A stretch of 64,000 nt of DNA from Mycogone perniciosa (GCA_025331125.1 JAOALB010000066.1:1-64000); one strand, 5' to 3'. Positions 25,401 through 38,769 are shown, numbered from the stretch's first letter. A program made the numbers and translations. The notes: generated by a model not told the origin, from the letters alone.

Positions 25401-27773
25401 TAATTATTAATTATTAAATATACTTTTATCCTTTATTAGCTAACGGCTTAATAAAAAAGGTTTTATTGAATAATTCTATAATTAAACCGTTTTAATTATA
25501 TTTATTTAAAGGGTTTTTAAAGGAATCTATTTAATTAAGTTTATAAAAATATTTTTAATCCCTTTTATTCCGATATTATTTTATTTATTAGTAATTATTT
25601 AATCTTTTCCCATAAAGTATAGAATATTGATTATTTATCCCTTTATAAAGATTATATTTAACCTTTATAGTAATTGAAATTTAAATATCTCTTTATACTT
25701 TATTTATTTATAAACTATATTAAAAAGTTTAATTTTATAACAGTTTACTTTTTAATTTAAAAAGCGAGCTGTTATTTCTTTTATAAATAATAAGTTTAAT
25801 AAAACTTTATTTTCAAGTTTAAGTAATCCTATTTCAATCGCTAGTATTTTTTATATATAGGTTTTAATCATGATAATTACTATAATAAATTAAGCTAGAA
25901 TTAAAGTTTTCTTTAAGTTTATTTAAGCTATTCTTACCTTTAAGTAATATATTATCAACCTATAGTCTTTATTATAGGTTAATTTAATATAGTTTTAAAG
26001 AAAATAAGTTTTATTTATATAATATTTATAATATTTTATATTTATACTTACCTTTATATAATAGTAAAAAAGTGTTTATTATATTATTATAAAAAATGTT
26101 TATTATTTGAATATTGTTAATAGTAATTATTAAAGTAAAGTATGTTTATTTTTATTTATTACTATTAATTGTAATATAATAATATTCTTTTCCTTTTAAA
26201 TTAATTGCTTTTCCCCTTTGAATAAAATCGTTAAATTGCTAATATATTAAATCTTTTAAATCCAGTATTTCATTAATCTTGAAACTATTAAAATATAACT
26301 GGTTTTATAAGCTCGAACTGCTATTCCTTTTATTTCTTAAAAAATAATCTTACTTTTAATTTAAATAAATTGAATATAAGCTTAATGTTAAAAAGTATTT
26401 ACACTTTAATATATATTAACTCTTTAAAATTATTAATTTATTTAATCTCTTTAAAGTTTATGATTAGTTAAAATAGCTTTAATAATATTACTTTAATAAT
26501 ATTATAGGAATATAGTATTGCCGCCCTTTAATTTCTTTTATTAAACCTTTAATCAAGGTTTTAATACTATATAATATATAACTTTAATTATTCTTTATTA
26601 TACTGCTTATAATATGATATAAGCTTTTTTTAACTTTATTTTAATTAATACTTTCTTTAAAAGAAATTCAAATTTCTTTTTATTTTTTTTAGTTTTATAA
26701 ATAGTTTTAAATACCTCTTTTAATCTTTTAGTAAAATTCCTTAATCTTTTACTTTTTATTTATAATTCTTTGAAAACTAAAATATACTTTTATGATTTAA
26801 TTTATTTATAAAATTAGTCTTTATGAATAGCTTTATCCTTTAAATGTTTTTAAAAGCTTAAACTTAAAAAAGGAACTTTTAAAAGGGTATTTCTTTATTC
26901 TCTATTAAAGAATTTAATTTTTCTTTAGCTTTTATTATCATAAATCTAAAAAGTGTTAATATTAAGCTAAATTTATAGTTAAATAATTCTTTTAATTAAA
27001 GGCTTAAGGAAAAGGTTAAGTTTAATATTTCAATAATTAAAGGTTATTTATTTATTTTTAATCCTTTTATTTTAAACTGAACTAAATTATTAAACTTTTT
27101 ATTAAATAGTCTTCTAATAATAAAATACCCTTTATCCTATTAGTTTAAGTTATTTAACTTAAATATTTAACCTTTATAAATATATTTCTTTCTTAAGTAA
27201 AAAGAGAATATATTCTTTTAGTAAAAGGACTATTGTAAAGTATTCTTTAAACTAAAAAGTTTTTTTATAATAAGAAAAGGCATTGTGTATTTATTTAAAA
27301 TAATAAAATTAGTTTTTTTAAAAGATAGTTGCTTTTATTAATATATATTTTATAGTATTAAATTATTATTATTCTTTAAATTTCCTTTAAATAGCTTTAA
27401 TATAAATAAAAGCAGTTTATATATAAGAAATTATAAAAGCAATAAAAATAATACTTTTATTAAAGGTTAAATAAAGTCTAGTTAAAAATATAAATAAAAC
27501 TAAAATAAAGTCTATATATTAAAAAGTTAAATAATTTATTTAGTTTGTATTACCTTTTTATAATTACTTTGCTATTTAATTTATTAAATTATAAATAAAA
27601 TAAAAGATATAATAATATATTATTAATTTAAAGGGGATTATATTATATAAACTTAATTATTTTATTTATATATTTACTTTTATAATATTAAATAGTCTTT
27701 AAATAATTTCCTTTAACTCTTTAACCTTTTATTAGCAGGTATTATACGCTAATAGTTTCTTAAAATTCCGCTT
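22480..27773 (-). mobile_element. Family 3 Ty3/Gypsy copy D
   Basis: The reverse complement is collinear with copy E (57653 to about 62630). The right end at 27773 and E's left end at 57653 share GCGGAATT; the RT region at about 23240-23400 matches 61640-61800; the RNase H region at about 22490-22700 matches 62400-62600. The family is recognised from copy E's RT and RNase H, given there. Homology stops at about 22480, inside RNase H, so integrase and the 3' LTR are missing or replaced. RIP-like mutation is heavy and no open frame is left. Confidence 0.7.
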
Positions 27774-28069
27774 ATTAATGATATTTTAATGCATTATACT
27801 CAGGTTAACTAATATTAATTCCTATATTTCGGAACTTATAACCAGATAACCTAATTTTCAAAATGAAGTATTATACTAATCTATATAAACTAGCTGTAAA
27901 TAAGGGTTTTTAGGCTATTCCCTTTGTTAGTTATTTTATATTTACTTAAAAGCTTATTAAAGTTAGCTTATAATTCTATTAACAGTTAAATAAAGGTAAG
28001 CTTTAATAGCAGTATAAAGATGCCTTTAGTAACTACTTTTTAAAATGCAATCTTTGAAATTTCCCTTTA
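27774..28069. other. Less mutated AT-rich stretch beside copy D
   Basis: About 300 bases with somewhat more G and C than their surroundings (for example TTCGGAACTTATAACCAGAT). By position this could be the 5' LTR of copy D, but no second LTR copy was found to test it. Confidence 0.35.
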
Positions 28070-28758
28070 TTTTAATTGCTAGATGTATTAAAAGGGAATT
28101 AGCGCTTTAAATATATATATATATATAAATACTAACAATAACTGGAATAAAGCGCAGGAACCCCGCTTTTAATAAGACTATAAAACTAAAAAACTATAGT
28201 GAACTAATATAAAGATTAAAATATACTGTAAGTTATTAAATTATAATATTTATGGTTAAAAGTAACTAATAGTTAGCTTTTTATACTTTAATAGCTATAA
28301 AATTACAGGTAAAGTAATATATTATAAGAGAATACAGGTTAACTTTTCTTAAACTAGGTTTATTTATTTATTTTAATAGTTTTATAACTCTTTAATCTAG
28401 TAATTACTTAAATAAATAACCGACTTTTTTTAAGTTATTTAGTAAAAAGGAATATAAGTATATTAAGTATATTAATTACCTTTAATAAAAAACTTAAAAA
28501 GGTTACTTAAAATATAGGCCTTTAAGCCTTTTAATAAAAGTATTATGAAATTTATTAAAAAGAATATATAAATAGAAATAATTTACTTTATAAACCTTAA
28601 TTAATTATAAAAAGAAAGTAATAATTAAAAACAGTTTATAAATATTAAAGATATATAACTTAAAGGAAAACGTAATAAAAATATATTATTAGTTTTAATA
28701 ATAAAAGGTTTTATAAAGTAAATTTGAATATTATTAAAAAAGAAAAACAAAAGTTATT

Positions 28759-28800
28759 TATTATAACTATAATAAACTAAAATATGTTTTAAAGAACTAT
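28759..28800 (+). pseudogene. Gag zinc-knuckle remnant in copy B
   Basis: The frame reads Y-x2-Y-x4-Y-x4-Y with the spacing of a CX2CX4HX4C knuckle, the RNA-binding finger of gag nucleocapsid. TGT/TGC and CAT/CAC have become TAT, exactly what G-to-A and C-to-T changes would do. Confidence 0.7.
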
Positions 28801-31498
28801 AAAGCTTTAGAAAAGCTAAAAGTTAATAAGTCTTTACAGTTTATATTAAAGTGTAAATAAAAAGTTAATATAAATTTAAAGACTATTTATTATATATTAT
28901 GATATTGAATTATATATCATAATAATAGCCACTTTATGTCTTAATTAAATAACGGTGAAAGTATATAATATTTAATATAATTTAAAAGAATATTTATAAT
29001 AAATTAAACGGGATATTAATTTAAGTTTAAATCTTTAACTTTAAAAAATATTTTTAAAACTAATAAAGTGAGTAATTATTTATGATATTTAAACAGTTTT
29101 ATAAAATAAACTTTAAAATTTAACTATATAAAGTTCAAAGGGGATAATAGTGTTTTAAATAAATAAATAATTACTTTAATAAATTACTTATATTTAAATT
29201 AAATTCGTCTAAATAATAAAAGATAAACTAATAGCCGTAACTTTAATACTAAAAATAAAAATAACCATTCATAATATAAACTATTATTGTATAATACTAT
29301 ACTTTTAAAATTCAAAGATATACTGCCTATAAATAGTAATTCTAAAAGTAAATTAAATAAATATTTTATAATTTTAATTAAAGAAGTTATTATAAACATA
29401 TAATAAAATAAATTAAGTTTATATTTATATAAAGAGCTTTATATATAAAACAAAACGAGTAATAAAACAGTTAAGTAATTTTAATTAGTTTAGTTATGTA
29501 AATAACATTTATATATTTTTATATATAGAAACACTATCCTATAAATAACCCTATTTATAGGAAATATAATATTATATTTTAAATCACTTATATTATATAT
29601 AAATATATAATATATTTTTAATTCAAGTTTTATTTTACTTTAGAAAATGAATATAAAATTATAAAACTTTTAAAAAATAAATTATAATTATAAACTATCA
29701 AAACTTTAAAAGTATTATTATTCAATGAAATGTTATAACCTTAAAAAGATATTATTAATTATAAAGATTGAAAAAAATATAAATTTAAAAGATATTGTAT
29801 TTACTATTAGAAGGAATTAATAGAATTATATTTTTACTATAATAAAAGGTTTCAATATAATTAATAATATTGTTTAAAGTATAATAGCTTAAAGTATATT
29901 ATAGATAAGTAAGATATATTATAAGATTAATATTTATAATAAATAAAAAATATATTATATTTATTCCTAAACTACACATACTATTCAGGGATACATTGGT
30001 TGTTTATTTATAAAGAAAGATTTAAAAGAGATAAATATAAAAGTAGATAAATCTAAATTTACTTTAAAACATGAAAAGATAAATTAGATTATAAAACAAC
30101 TATATTAAAATTAATTTAATTTTGTTACCTATAAAAAGACTATTTATAAGACAAGAAAAGTAATATTTATTTTAAAGACCTTTAATTAATTATAGAATTT
30201 ATATAAAAAGAATTAAAAGAGATTATTAATATTATATATAAAAAGGCAATAAAAGAATAATTAATAAATTATATTTTCTTAAATATTAAATAATAGAAGT
30301 AATAATCAAGATTTACTATACTTTAAATTAAAGATAATAGTTAAAGGATATTAATTATATATATTAATAAATATAAAGGTTATCGGCACTTTTATTCTAT
30401 TTATAACTATAGATTATTTATACTTAATTTAAAAAAAGGAAACTAAATTCTATTAACTTTATTAAATATAAAAAAAGGTTTTTATAATGGAAAAGATATT
30501 AATAAATATAATATTATTTTTAATTATTTTGAATTAATATATAATAACATTAATATTAATTAAAAGAAAGGCTAGTTTTATTAATATAATAATAAAACTT
30601 TTTTAATAATAGAAACTATTAAAGAGGCTTTGATTATAAAGCAGAAATTTTATATAAAACCTATAAATATAGTAAAAAGAAAATTAAAAAAGTTACCTTT
30701 AATTTAATTATAAAAAGGATTTACTTAAAATAAAGGTTGAGTAAAGTAAAGGGAAAAATAAATAAAGTTAAAAAATAATAACCTTTTTATAAAAAGTAGT
30801 TAATAATATTAATACAATATTGAAAATAAAAAAGTTACAAATAATAGTACTATTAAAGTAACTATACAATAAAGTATTAAAAGTAAAAAGGTTAATACTT
30901 TAAAAGTTTTAAACCTTTAAAAAGACTTTTAATTCCTATTACTTAAAATCGTTTAATTTATTTAAAGATTTTAATTTATATTTAACTATCTCTTTACCTT
31001 TAATCTATAGCTATTATTTCTAATTATAAAAACAATCTAAATAATATAAAGTTTTATTTATTTCCGCCTAAACTTTATAAAAACCTTTTTAATAAAGCAA
31101 TAAAAGCTTTTTGATTAATCTATTAATAGAATTAAACTATTATCATTTAACAATAATATTTAATATAAAAAAACAGTTTTAATTATAATATTAAAGAAAA
31201 ACTTTAATATAACTTTTATACTATTATATAAACACTTAATATAAATATATTTACTATACTTAAAAAAGTAGGTATATATATAATATTATAAACTCTAAAA
31301 AGAATAATAAAAGTAAAATATAATATTAAAACTATTAATGTTAATTAAGTCTATAAATTCATAATAATAGAAAGTTGATTTAAGATATATAGGCTATAAA
31401 CTATTAAATACAATAAAAGAGTTAAAGAAGGATATTATATATAGAAAAAGTAAAAAGATTAAAATAAGTTTTAAAGATAAAATTAATAAAAAAGGGAT

Positions 31499-31836
31499 AT
31501 TATATTATAATATAATTATATTCAAGACTAAGTTATAAGGATATAAAAGAATATTAGTTACTTTAATTAATTCTTAAAAAGTAATTATTATATTAAAAGT
31601 AATTACTTAAACATTTACCACTTTAAAATATATAATTATTTACTTAATTACTATATTATTACACTTATTGCAGTAACATTTATTAAAATATTAGTAATTA
31701 TATATAAATATCCTTTATATATATATAGCTAATTTATTACTTATTTAATATAATTATTTAAATAGTTCTTAACAATTATATTTACTAAAACAGCCTATTT
31801 TATAGAATTATAACTATATTACACTGCTTAATATTT
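31499..31836 (+). repeat. 3' LTR of copy B, truncated
   Basis: It follows the purine tract AAAAAAGGGAT and matches the copy A LTR (5535-5955) closely, but lacks the last ~75 bases. It is joined directly to a second, 5'-truncated LTR. Confidence 0.7.
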
Positions 31837-31993
31837 ATATATCTCCTTTATATATAAAACTAGATAAATTATAATTAATAATATAGTTACTTAAATAGTT
31901 GTTAATATGATTATTTATTTAAACCACTAGTTTTATAAAATAATAACTATATTACCCTGTTTAGTATTTATCTTTAACCTCTCTGTTAATATA
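31837..31993 (+). repeat. 5' LTR of copy C, left part (interrupted by the LINE)
   Basis: It matches 44711-44875 of the 3' LTR of copy C, lacks the first ~200 bases of the LTR, and is interrupted after CTCTGTTAATATAA, where the LINE begins. It resumes at 37561. Confidence 0.8.
31980..31993. repeat. LINE target-site duplication (left)
   Basis: CTCTGTTAATATAA here is repeated as CTCTATTAATATAA at 37561-37574, one G-to-A change apart. It flanks the LINE and derives from the host LTR. Confidence 0.85.
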
Positions 31994-33480
31994 ACAACTT
32001 CCCTCCTACAACGCTAGGTCTTGGCACCTCGTATTAACGTTTTCGCACGCAACACCACTAATCTACTAACAGCATTAAACCTCTGCTCGCGATAGCCTTA
32101 AAGCCTGCAAGCAGCAGTCCCTTTAACCTAGGGGAGTATACGCCTAGGATATAATAAAAGGCAAAAAACACTATTCTTATTAAAGCAGAAATAAATCTCT
32201 ATACTAACGCTATTACTATTAAGCCTAGCCTATTACTGAGGGAAGGTTAGTATATCGAAATATACTCTAGCTTAAAGCCTACCATTAACAGTAACTTCAG
32301 CTCCTTAATACCTAATCTTTTAAATTTACTTTTAATCTCTTTTATATAACTAAATACTAGAATTAGTGCTTTTAAAGCCCTAGAAAGTGTTAAGGCTAAT
32401 AGCTAGGCCTTCTTTAAAGATTAAATAGTAGTTCTTTACGCAATCTATAAAGCATTTAATAATGCTATATCCTAATTCTTAATAGGCAGAAAATATAATA
32501 TCGCTATTTAAATAACTTAAGGCATTATTAACTTCTTTAGTAATAATAATATAGCAATTAAATTACAGTTAAATGCTTTTAAAGAGTTTTATACTAGTAA
32601 ACTGCGCGCTAGGCTCCCTTTAAACGCATTATATTTTACCTAAATATATACTGCAATAATAACTAGAATATATAAAACCGGAATCCCTTTAACTAATAGT
32701 AAAGAGGACCTATAAGTCTTTATTAAACTAGATCTAGGATTAGCTATATAAAAATATAAAGTATACTATATCTGTTTACTAATTATAGGGATTACCTAAT
32801 AAAGACTTAATATTATCCTTTAAGTAATATTAATAAAAACTAGATAGTTAATAACCCTAGGTAATTAAAAGATTAAATAAAAGCTTTTTAATAAAGAGAA
32901 TAAGATTAATACTTATTTAGGCGCTATAAAGGTTAAAGCAGCCTAATAATAGTTTATATATATACTTTTAAGCTATTTAAGAAGGATTTTAAGCTCTTTG
33001 AATAATATAAAAGTAGATTACTTTAAAGCTATTAAGCTAAAAGCGAAAATATAAACTAACTAAAACTTAATTAATATTTAATTTTTAAAGTAACTGCGCT
33101 AAAACTAGTAAAAGAAAATAATTTTACTTTTATTCTTTAAACTAGTTAATAAAAAGTTTATTTTCTTTAGTTTAAATAGTATAGTAAAACTAATATAAAA
33201 GACTGCCCCTTTATTATAGTATAAAAACTGCTAGGATTTCTACCTTTAGCAAATATATTAAAGGAACTTTAAATACTGCCTTTATAGTAGCTTTAAATAT
33301 AAAACGCAAGTCTGCCTAATAAATATTTAATGCGCTAACTGCTTAAAGCTATATAAAGCTATATATAAACTATACCTAGCTAAACCTTTCTGCAGCTATA
33401 GAAAGCTAATATACCTTTTAATCGCGAAACTATAAAAGGTTTATTAATAAAGAGTAAAGGTATCTCGACAGACTTACCCT
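31994..33480 (+). pseudogene. LINE ORF1 (gag-like) remnant
   Basis: The first third of the LINE would encode the RNA-binding ORF1 protein. At 33331-33342 the frame reads C-A-N-C followed by further Cys/Tyr positions (PFCSY), consistent with two zinc knuckles. The frame is broken by many TAA/TAG codons. The limits are approximate. Confidence 0.65.
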
Positions 33481-33599
33481 ATAGCCCCTATACCTTTAAA
33501 TACTGCCTAGAATATAATAATTACTGCCCCCCCTTTATTTTTATATATAGCAGCAGCAGAAAAACTCTTATAGTCTTAGGTATAGGGAAAAAGACTATA

Positions 33600-36500
33600 C
33601 TAAGAGACAGTAATCTAAAAATCCTTTAATAAATCTTAAGAAACCTAACTAAAGTTAAAAAAACAGGAAACCTTAAAGAATATTTTAGGCTAATATTAGC
33701 AAATTAAAGCCAATATATAATACTGCCTTTATCTTTATAGTTAAAAAAGGCTATAATATTATTATAATATAAAAACTATATATAAATATTACTTAAAAGG
33801 GATACTATTATATAATATAATATAAAGAATTCTAGACATTCTCCTTAGCAATAACTTAAATAGACTGCAGTACCTGCCTATAAGTTTTAATATATATAAA
33901 TAAAAAAGTAGGAATTTAAGCTAAATAATTATTTACTAAAAGTATTTAAAACCTCTTTTAGATTTATATAAATAAAATTATAACTATTAACCTTTATAGA
34001 AAATATAGTATATTTAAGGCCTTTAATACTTTATTTATATAGCTAGTCGCTAAAAACTATATAATAGCCGGAGACTTTAACGCTATATACTCTTTATAGT
34101 AGGCAATTAATAACTATAACTAAGGCGCGCTAGTAGCTAACTAGGCCTTAAAAACTAGCCTTTCTCTCTTTAACCCTTTAAATACCTTAACCTATATACT
34201 AGGCAATATAATTAACCTAGCGTTCTTAAATATACTATTAGCAGAAGCTATATTAGAAAATTACCTTTTTACTAGCTTTAACTATACTATATTAAGCATT
34301 ATAATCCTAGCTTTAGTTTACTGCCTAATACTATTTAAAGGGCTAAAGGTAAAGGGGGATAATAATAAAGGATATTTTTTAACTTTAATTAAAAAAAGGA
34401 TTTTATTTATTCCCCCCCTTTAATTAATAGTAGCAGCTATAAATTAAATAATTAAAGTATTACTTTCTCTCCTTTAAAAATCTATAAAGATAATAAGTTA
34501 ACTACTAGGTTAATTACCTTTTAAACTATAATAGGGAGTTAAGTGTAAAGAGAGCTATTAGGCTTTTTTAATAGCTAAAAGAATAGCAGCTATACTGCTA
34601 AACGCCTATCTCTATAACACTTAAAAGACCTTTAAAAAAACAGTAAAGAATATAAAAAGGGTATATTAGTAAAATATAATTAATACAGTTAAAAAAAGTA
34701 AAGATATCTTTTATATAGCCTGCTAGGCTAAGCTAAGACTAATCTTTTAACTACTATTACTGCAAATAAATAACTAGGTCTTTACCTCCTAGGAAAAAAG
34801 GGCTATTACTTTCTGTAATATTATATTTAAAAAACGCATAATAGCTAACAATATTAAAGACTTATAGATCACGATTAACTAATAATATTAAATTATACTT
34901 TTTATAATAGTTTTATTAAAAAAAGCAGTAGTAGTGATAATATATATAAGAAATATATCCTTAAATATTAATAATATTACAGTAAATCCTTTATATCTTT
35001 ATTAGCTAGTAATTAAAGAATATATCTACTCCTTTTATCAAACTTACTTTAAAATTAAGTATTACTTATTAGTTTTTAAATTAATTAAAGTAATAATAAT
35101 CTTTAAGCCAGGGAAAAGAAATCTTTTATCTTTAAAGGCTTAAAGGCCAATCTCTCTCCTTTTATATTTAAGTAAAAGACTTAAACGCTTTATTATATAA
35201 AGGATAGTATATACTGCAATCAAATAATAGGTACTATACACTAAATAGGCCAGCACCCTCTTTAAAAGATTAGGGTTAGTCTAACCCTAGACTATAAAGC
35301 CTAGATAAAACTATAAAAGACAATAACCTAGCTGCTTCCTTTAAGCTACAGTCTCCCTTAAAGATTACCAGTATCCTTAATCCTCTTCCTGCTTTATATA
35401 GCCTTAATATACTACCTATTTACTGCCCCTACTCAGCTCTATATAGCAGTAATTAAGTAATCCTTTATTAATAAACTATAGGAATTTAGCTATATAAATA
35501 ATACAGCGTTCCTTTTTATTGGCGATACCTTTAACTAAACAGTAACCTAAATAATAGCTACTTTTTAAAAACTTTAGCAATAAGACAGCAATAATGCAAT
35601 ATTGTTTAATCCCAGGAAAATAAAAGTAATATACTTTTTAAAACACTATACTTAAAATAACCTGCTAGTAATATATAATAATATTAAAAAGACTGCCTTT
35701 AAAAAAAGCGCAATTAAATAGTTTACTGTTTTCTTTAACTAAAAGCTTAGCTTTAAGATATATATTAAAAAATAAGCTATAAAAGCCTATATAGTAATAA
35801 ATATACTTTAGGGCATTTTAAACTTTATATAAAAGGCTGCACTATACCTAGTATATTAAATAGTCTATATATATAGTAAGCTAGTACTTTACTATAAGGC
35901 GGAAATATAGTATAAAGGCTTAGAGGTATATAGAATACAATACCTTTTTAATTATATAAGCCTAGTTTTTAGAATAGCTATAAAGGCGATTTTCTTTATA
36001 TAGAAGATAACTTTTACGCTAATCCTATATAGGGAGAGCGGGATCCCTTTAATAATATAACTCTTTAACGCCTAAAAGCTCCGATTTGCAGTTAAACTGC
36101 TATTACTAAATAATTAATACCCTTTAATTTACAGGACCTGCCCTAGCTAGCGCCTATACAGATATACTACCCTAATACCTAGAATAAAGTTATAGTAAAC
36201 TATACAGTTGATTAAAAGCTGCCTAAAACTAACCTTTTTCCCTAAATTAACTAGATCTTAAACCTTTTTCTTAGGTAGTAAAGTTAAAGCTATAAAGGAA
36301 TTTAATAACTATATAACTATAGTAGTACCTTAAAATATAGTAGTATTTATAGACAGCTTACACTTTAATATAAAAGCAGTTAACTATAGCTTTTTAATAT
36401 AGTAAAATAGTAAAGAGATTATAAATAAATATAGCCGACTTAGCTTAATAAAGGTATTTAATAGTAAGGCAGCTAAGGCATTAAAAGGGTTTAAAGCTGC

Positions 36501-37070
36501 CTTAATTAATAATAATAATATAGAGGATATTATTGTTTATTTAGATAATATAGCTATAATATACTGCCTTAAAAGTATACTATTAGATTTATTATAATAA
36601 ATCTTTATTAAATTTCAGAGATTATAAAATATATATAAAGAAACTATATATACCTAATAGTGCCTAGGCCATTAAGGGATATAAAGTAATAAAACTGTAG
36701 ACTAATTAATAAAACTAGGCTATAAATAATTAATACTATTAAATATAATACTTATATTTACTTTCCTTTAATAAACAGTAAAGGCAAGACTGAAAACTAG
36801 CTTTAAAAGCTAATAGGAGGAGAATATATTTAATATATACTGCCTATTTAAATTAACTATCGACCTAAAATGCTTTAAAGAACTAATAATTCTATAATGA
36901 GAGCTTTACTATTTATTAGCCGCTAAGTCTTAATATAGAGACTTTGCGCAGTATTATAAGCGCTTTTAGCATAAAAATATAATAATAAACTGCAGCTGCA
37001 GCAGGAAAAAAGTATATAATTATATCTTTTATTGCAAGAAAATTAGTAAAGCGCAGTAATAAGGATTAGC
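33600..37070 (+). pseudogene. LINE ORF2 remnant: endonuclease, reverse transcriptase, RNase H
   Basis: ORF2 would nick the target and copy the RNA at the site. GDFNAIY (34070-34090) is the endonuclease GDFNA box. RT motifs include KPGKRN, RPISLL and Y-I-N-N-TAFLFIGDTF, in which both catalytic Asp codons became Asn. RNase H keeps its first Asp (36352-36354), an altered E region in VFNSKAAKALKGFKAAL and the LDN motif near 36540. The tail has C-x-C at 36991-36999 and FYCKK, the Cys-rich end common in this clade. The catalytic losses and stops mean no activity. Confidence 0.85.
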
Positions 37071-37560
37071 CCCTTTAATCCGCGAACCGACCTTTTATCT
37101 GCTAGAGACCGGCTATAACTACTTCCTTTAAACAGTAAAGGCCTTTAGCTTCTTTACTAGAATATACCTATACCACTAAAAAGCCTAACTAACTGCAATA
37201 TAAATTATAACACTAATTATTTAATTCTTTCTTTTATCTCTCTTTTATCCTATAAAGGATTTTACTTATAGCCTAATATTAAGCCTCCTTTTAGTTAGTA
37301 AAGGCTAACCCCCTGCTATAGTTAATTGTAATTATTTAATATACTATATAAGATTCGCGCAACTCCTTGACCTGCGAATAAAAGAAAAGCTAAAAGACTA
37401 TACCCTTTAAGGCAATAAAATACTATATAGGGGGAACTTATATATTTACTAGTAGTACTATAGCTAGTCCTAGTATAGTATATCCTTTTGCCTTACTGGG
37501 ATTAGTGGCCTTTGCTATAGGATGTTAATAGTATATTAATTAATCAATCAATTAATTAAA

Positions 37561-37621
37561 CTCTATTAATATAAACCTATAAACCTTAGTTTAACTATTA
37601 AAGATTAACTAAAATCATTAT
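37561..37621 (+). repeat. 5' LTR of copy C, right part
   Basis: It continues the LTR after the LINE and matches the LTR end at 44852-44912 with RIP-type changes, ending TCATTAT where copies A and C(3') have TTGTTAC. It includes the right target duplication, 37561-37574. Confidence 0.8.
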
Positions 37622-38727
37622 ATATTAACGGCTTTTATTTAAAAGGCTATTAAAAATCTGAAGTAATATTGTAAGTATATTTACTATAATATCCTCTTTT
37701 AATAATCTTAACACTTTACCCTTTATTATACCCCTTTATTAAAGGCAGGATAATAATAGAGATAATAATATAAGTAAAAGTAAAGATAAAAATAAAGTTA
37801 ATAAAATAACATAACTATATATTTGTATAAAGGAAGCCTTTTAATATATAAAAGTTAACTTTATAAAATAAAAGGAATACTATTAATATTTAATTATTAA
37901 AAACGCTAAACTTAATTAAATAATTTATTAACAGTAAACAATTATTATAAATTTAGAAAATTAAGCTTTACCTGCTTTAAACTTTATATTAAATTTTAAA
38001 AGGAATTAACCTTTAAATGACTTAAAAGAGTCACTTAAAATATAGCCCTGTAAAGCCTTTAATAACAATACTATAATAGTTTAACTATTTTTTACTTAAC
38101 TATATAATTACTTTACCTATTTTTTAACTAGCTTTAATATAAAGATTAATAAAGTCCTTTTAACTGCTAAATAATTTAAAGGCAATACTTTAAAGTAATT
38201 TAAGCCTATTTAAAGGGATTTCTTTAATAATAAAAATAAAGCAGATAACTAAATATAATTTATATTTACTAGTTATAATTAATTTAAAGAAATATTAAAA
38301 AATATCTTTAATAATATAATAAAAAGTATACTATAAAGAATAAATTTATAAATTTAATTTAAAAAAGAAAATACTTTAACTATATTATATACTTTTAAAA
38401 TTATACTTTTAACGTTAAATAAAGAAACTTTATATTTATTAAATATTTTTATAATAAATTTAATTTAAAAATTAAAAAAGAAGTTTATAAATTCTTTTAT
38501 AATAAAGGTATTATTAAGTTTATTAATAATATATAAATATAGATAATTTACTTTATAAAATTCATTCAAATATAAGACAAAGATAATAGTAATTTAAAAA
38601 GGTTTATAAATATTAAAGATATATAAATTAAAGTAAAAAGTAATAAAAATATATTATTAGCTTTAATAATAAAAAGCTTAATTAAATAAATTTAAATACT
38701 ATTTCAAAGGGAAAAGTAAAAGTTATT

Positions 38728-38769
38728 TACTATAACTATAATAAATTGAAATACTTTTTAAAGGACTAT
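38728..38769 (+). pseudogene. Gag zinc-knuckle remnant in copy C
   Basis: In frame, Tyr codons stand at 38728, 38737, 38752 and 38767 with spacing x2, x4, x4, precisely the CX2CX4HX4C nucleocapsid knuckle. All three Cys and the His have become Tyr by single transitions. Confidence 0.75.

Larger units (their letters stand above)
28070..31836 (+). mobile_element. Family 1 Ty3/Gypsy copy B, internally deleted
   Basis: The copy begins with a leader block (28070-28490) also present, interrupted, at 20823-21190 plus 14209 leftward. From about 28490 it follows copy C from about 38022. It holds a gag knuckle at about 28759-28800 in which every Cys and His codon now reads Tyr. Compared with copies A and C it lacks ~490 bp of gag (near 28550) and most of pol between about 30890 and 30900, so RT, RNase H and integrase are largely gone. 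The 3' LTR starts at about 31499 and breaks off at about 31836, where it is fused to the 5' LTR of copy C. Confidence 0.75.
31994..37560 (+). mobile_element. Tad1-like non-LTR retrotransposon (LINE), full length, RIP-inactivated
   Basis: This 5567 bp element lies between 14 bp target duplications within the 5' LTR of family 1 copy C. In order it has an ORF1-like region with Cys-rich knuckles (around 33331), an AP endonuclease-like domain (GDFNAIY at 34070-34090), a reverse transcriptase (FKPGKRN and RPISLL around 35100-35150; YINN for YVDD at 35491-35502), an RNase H (FIDS at about 36346, VFNSKAAKAL and LDNIA further on) and a C-terminal Cys/His motif near 36991. This layout, with RNase H after RT, is typical of fungal Tad1-clade LINEs. 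The 3' end is an AT-rich tail, TTAATTAATCAATC-like, instead of LTRs. Many in-frame stops show it is dead. Confidence 0.9.

Noticed and set aside
20823..28440. A 7.6 kb DNA transposon with ~370 bp terminal inverted repeats (20823-21190 and 28070-28440)
   Set aside because: The right arm continues into family 1 copy B and the left arm continues across the family 2 insertion, so the arms are two separate copies of one host repeat in opposite orientation, not transposon ends.
29199..29399. 66-residue hydrophobic minus-strand frame
   Set aside because: It lies inside RIP-mutated copy B; Leu/Ile/Tyr-rich peptides arise by chance in AT-rich DNA and mimic membrane proteins.
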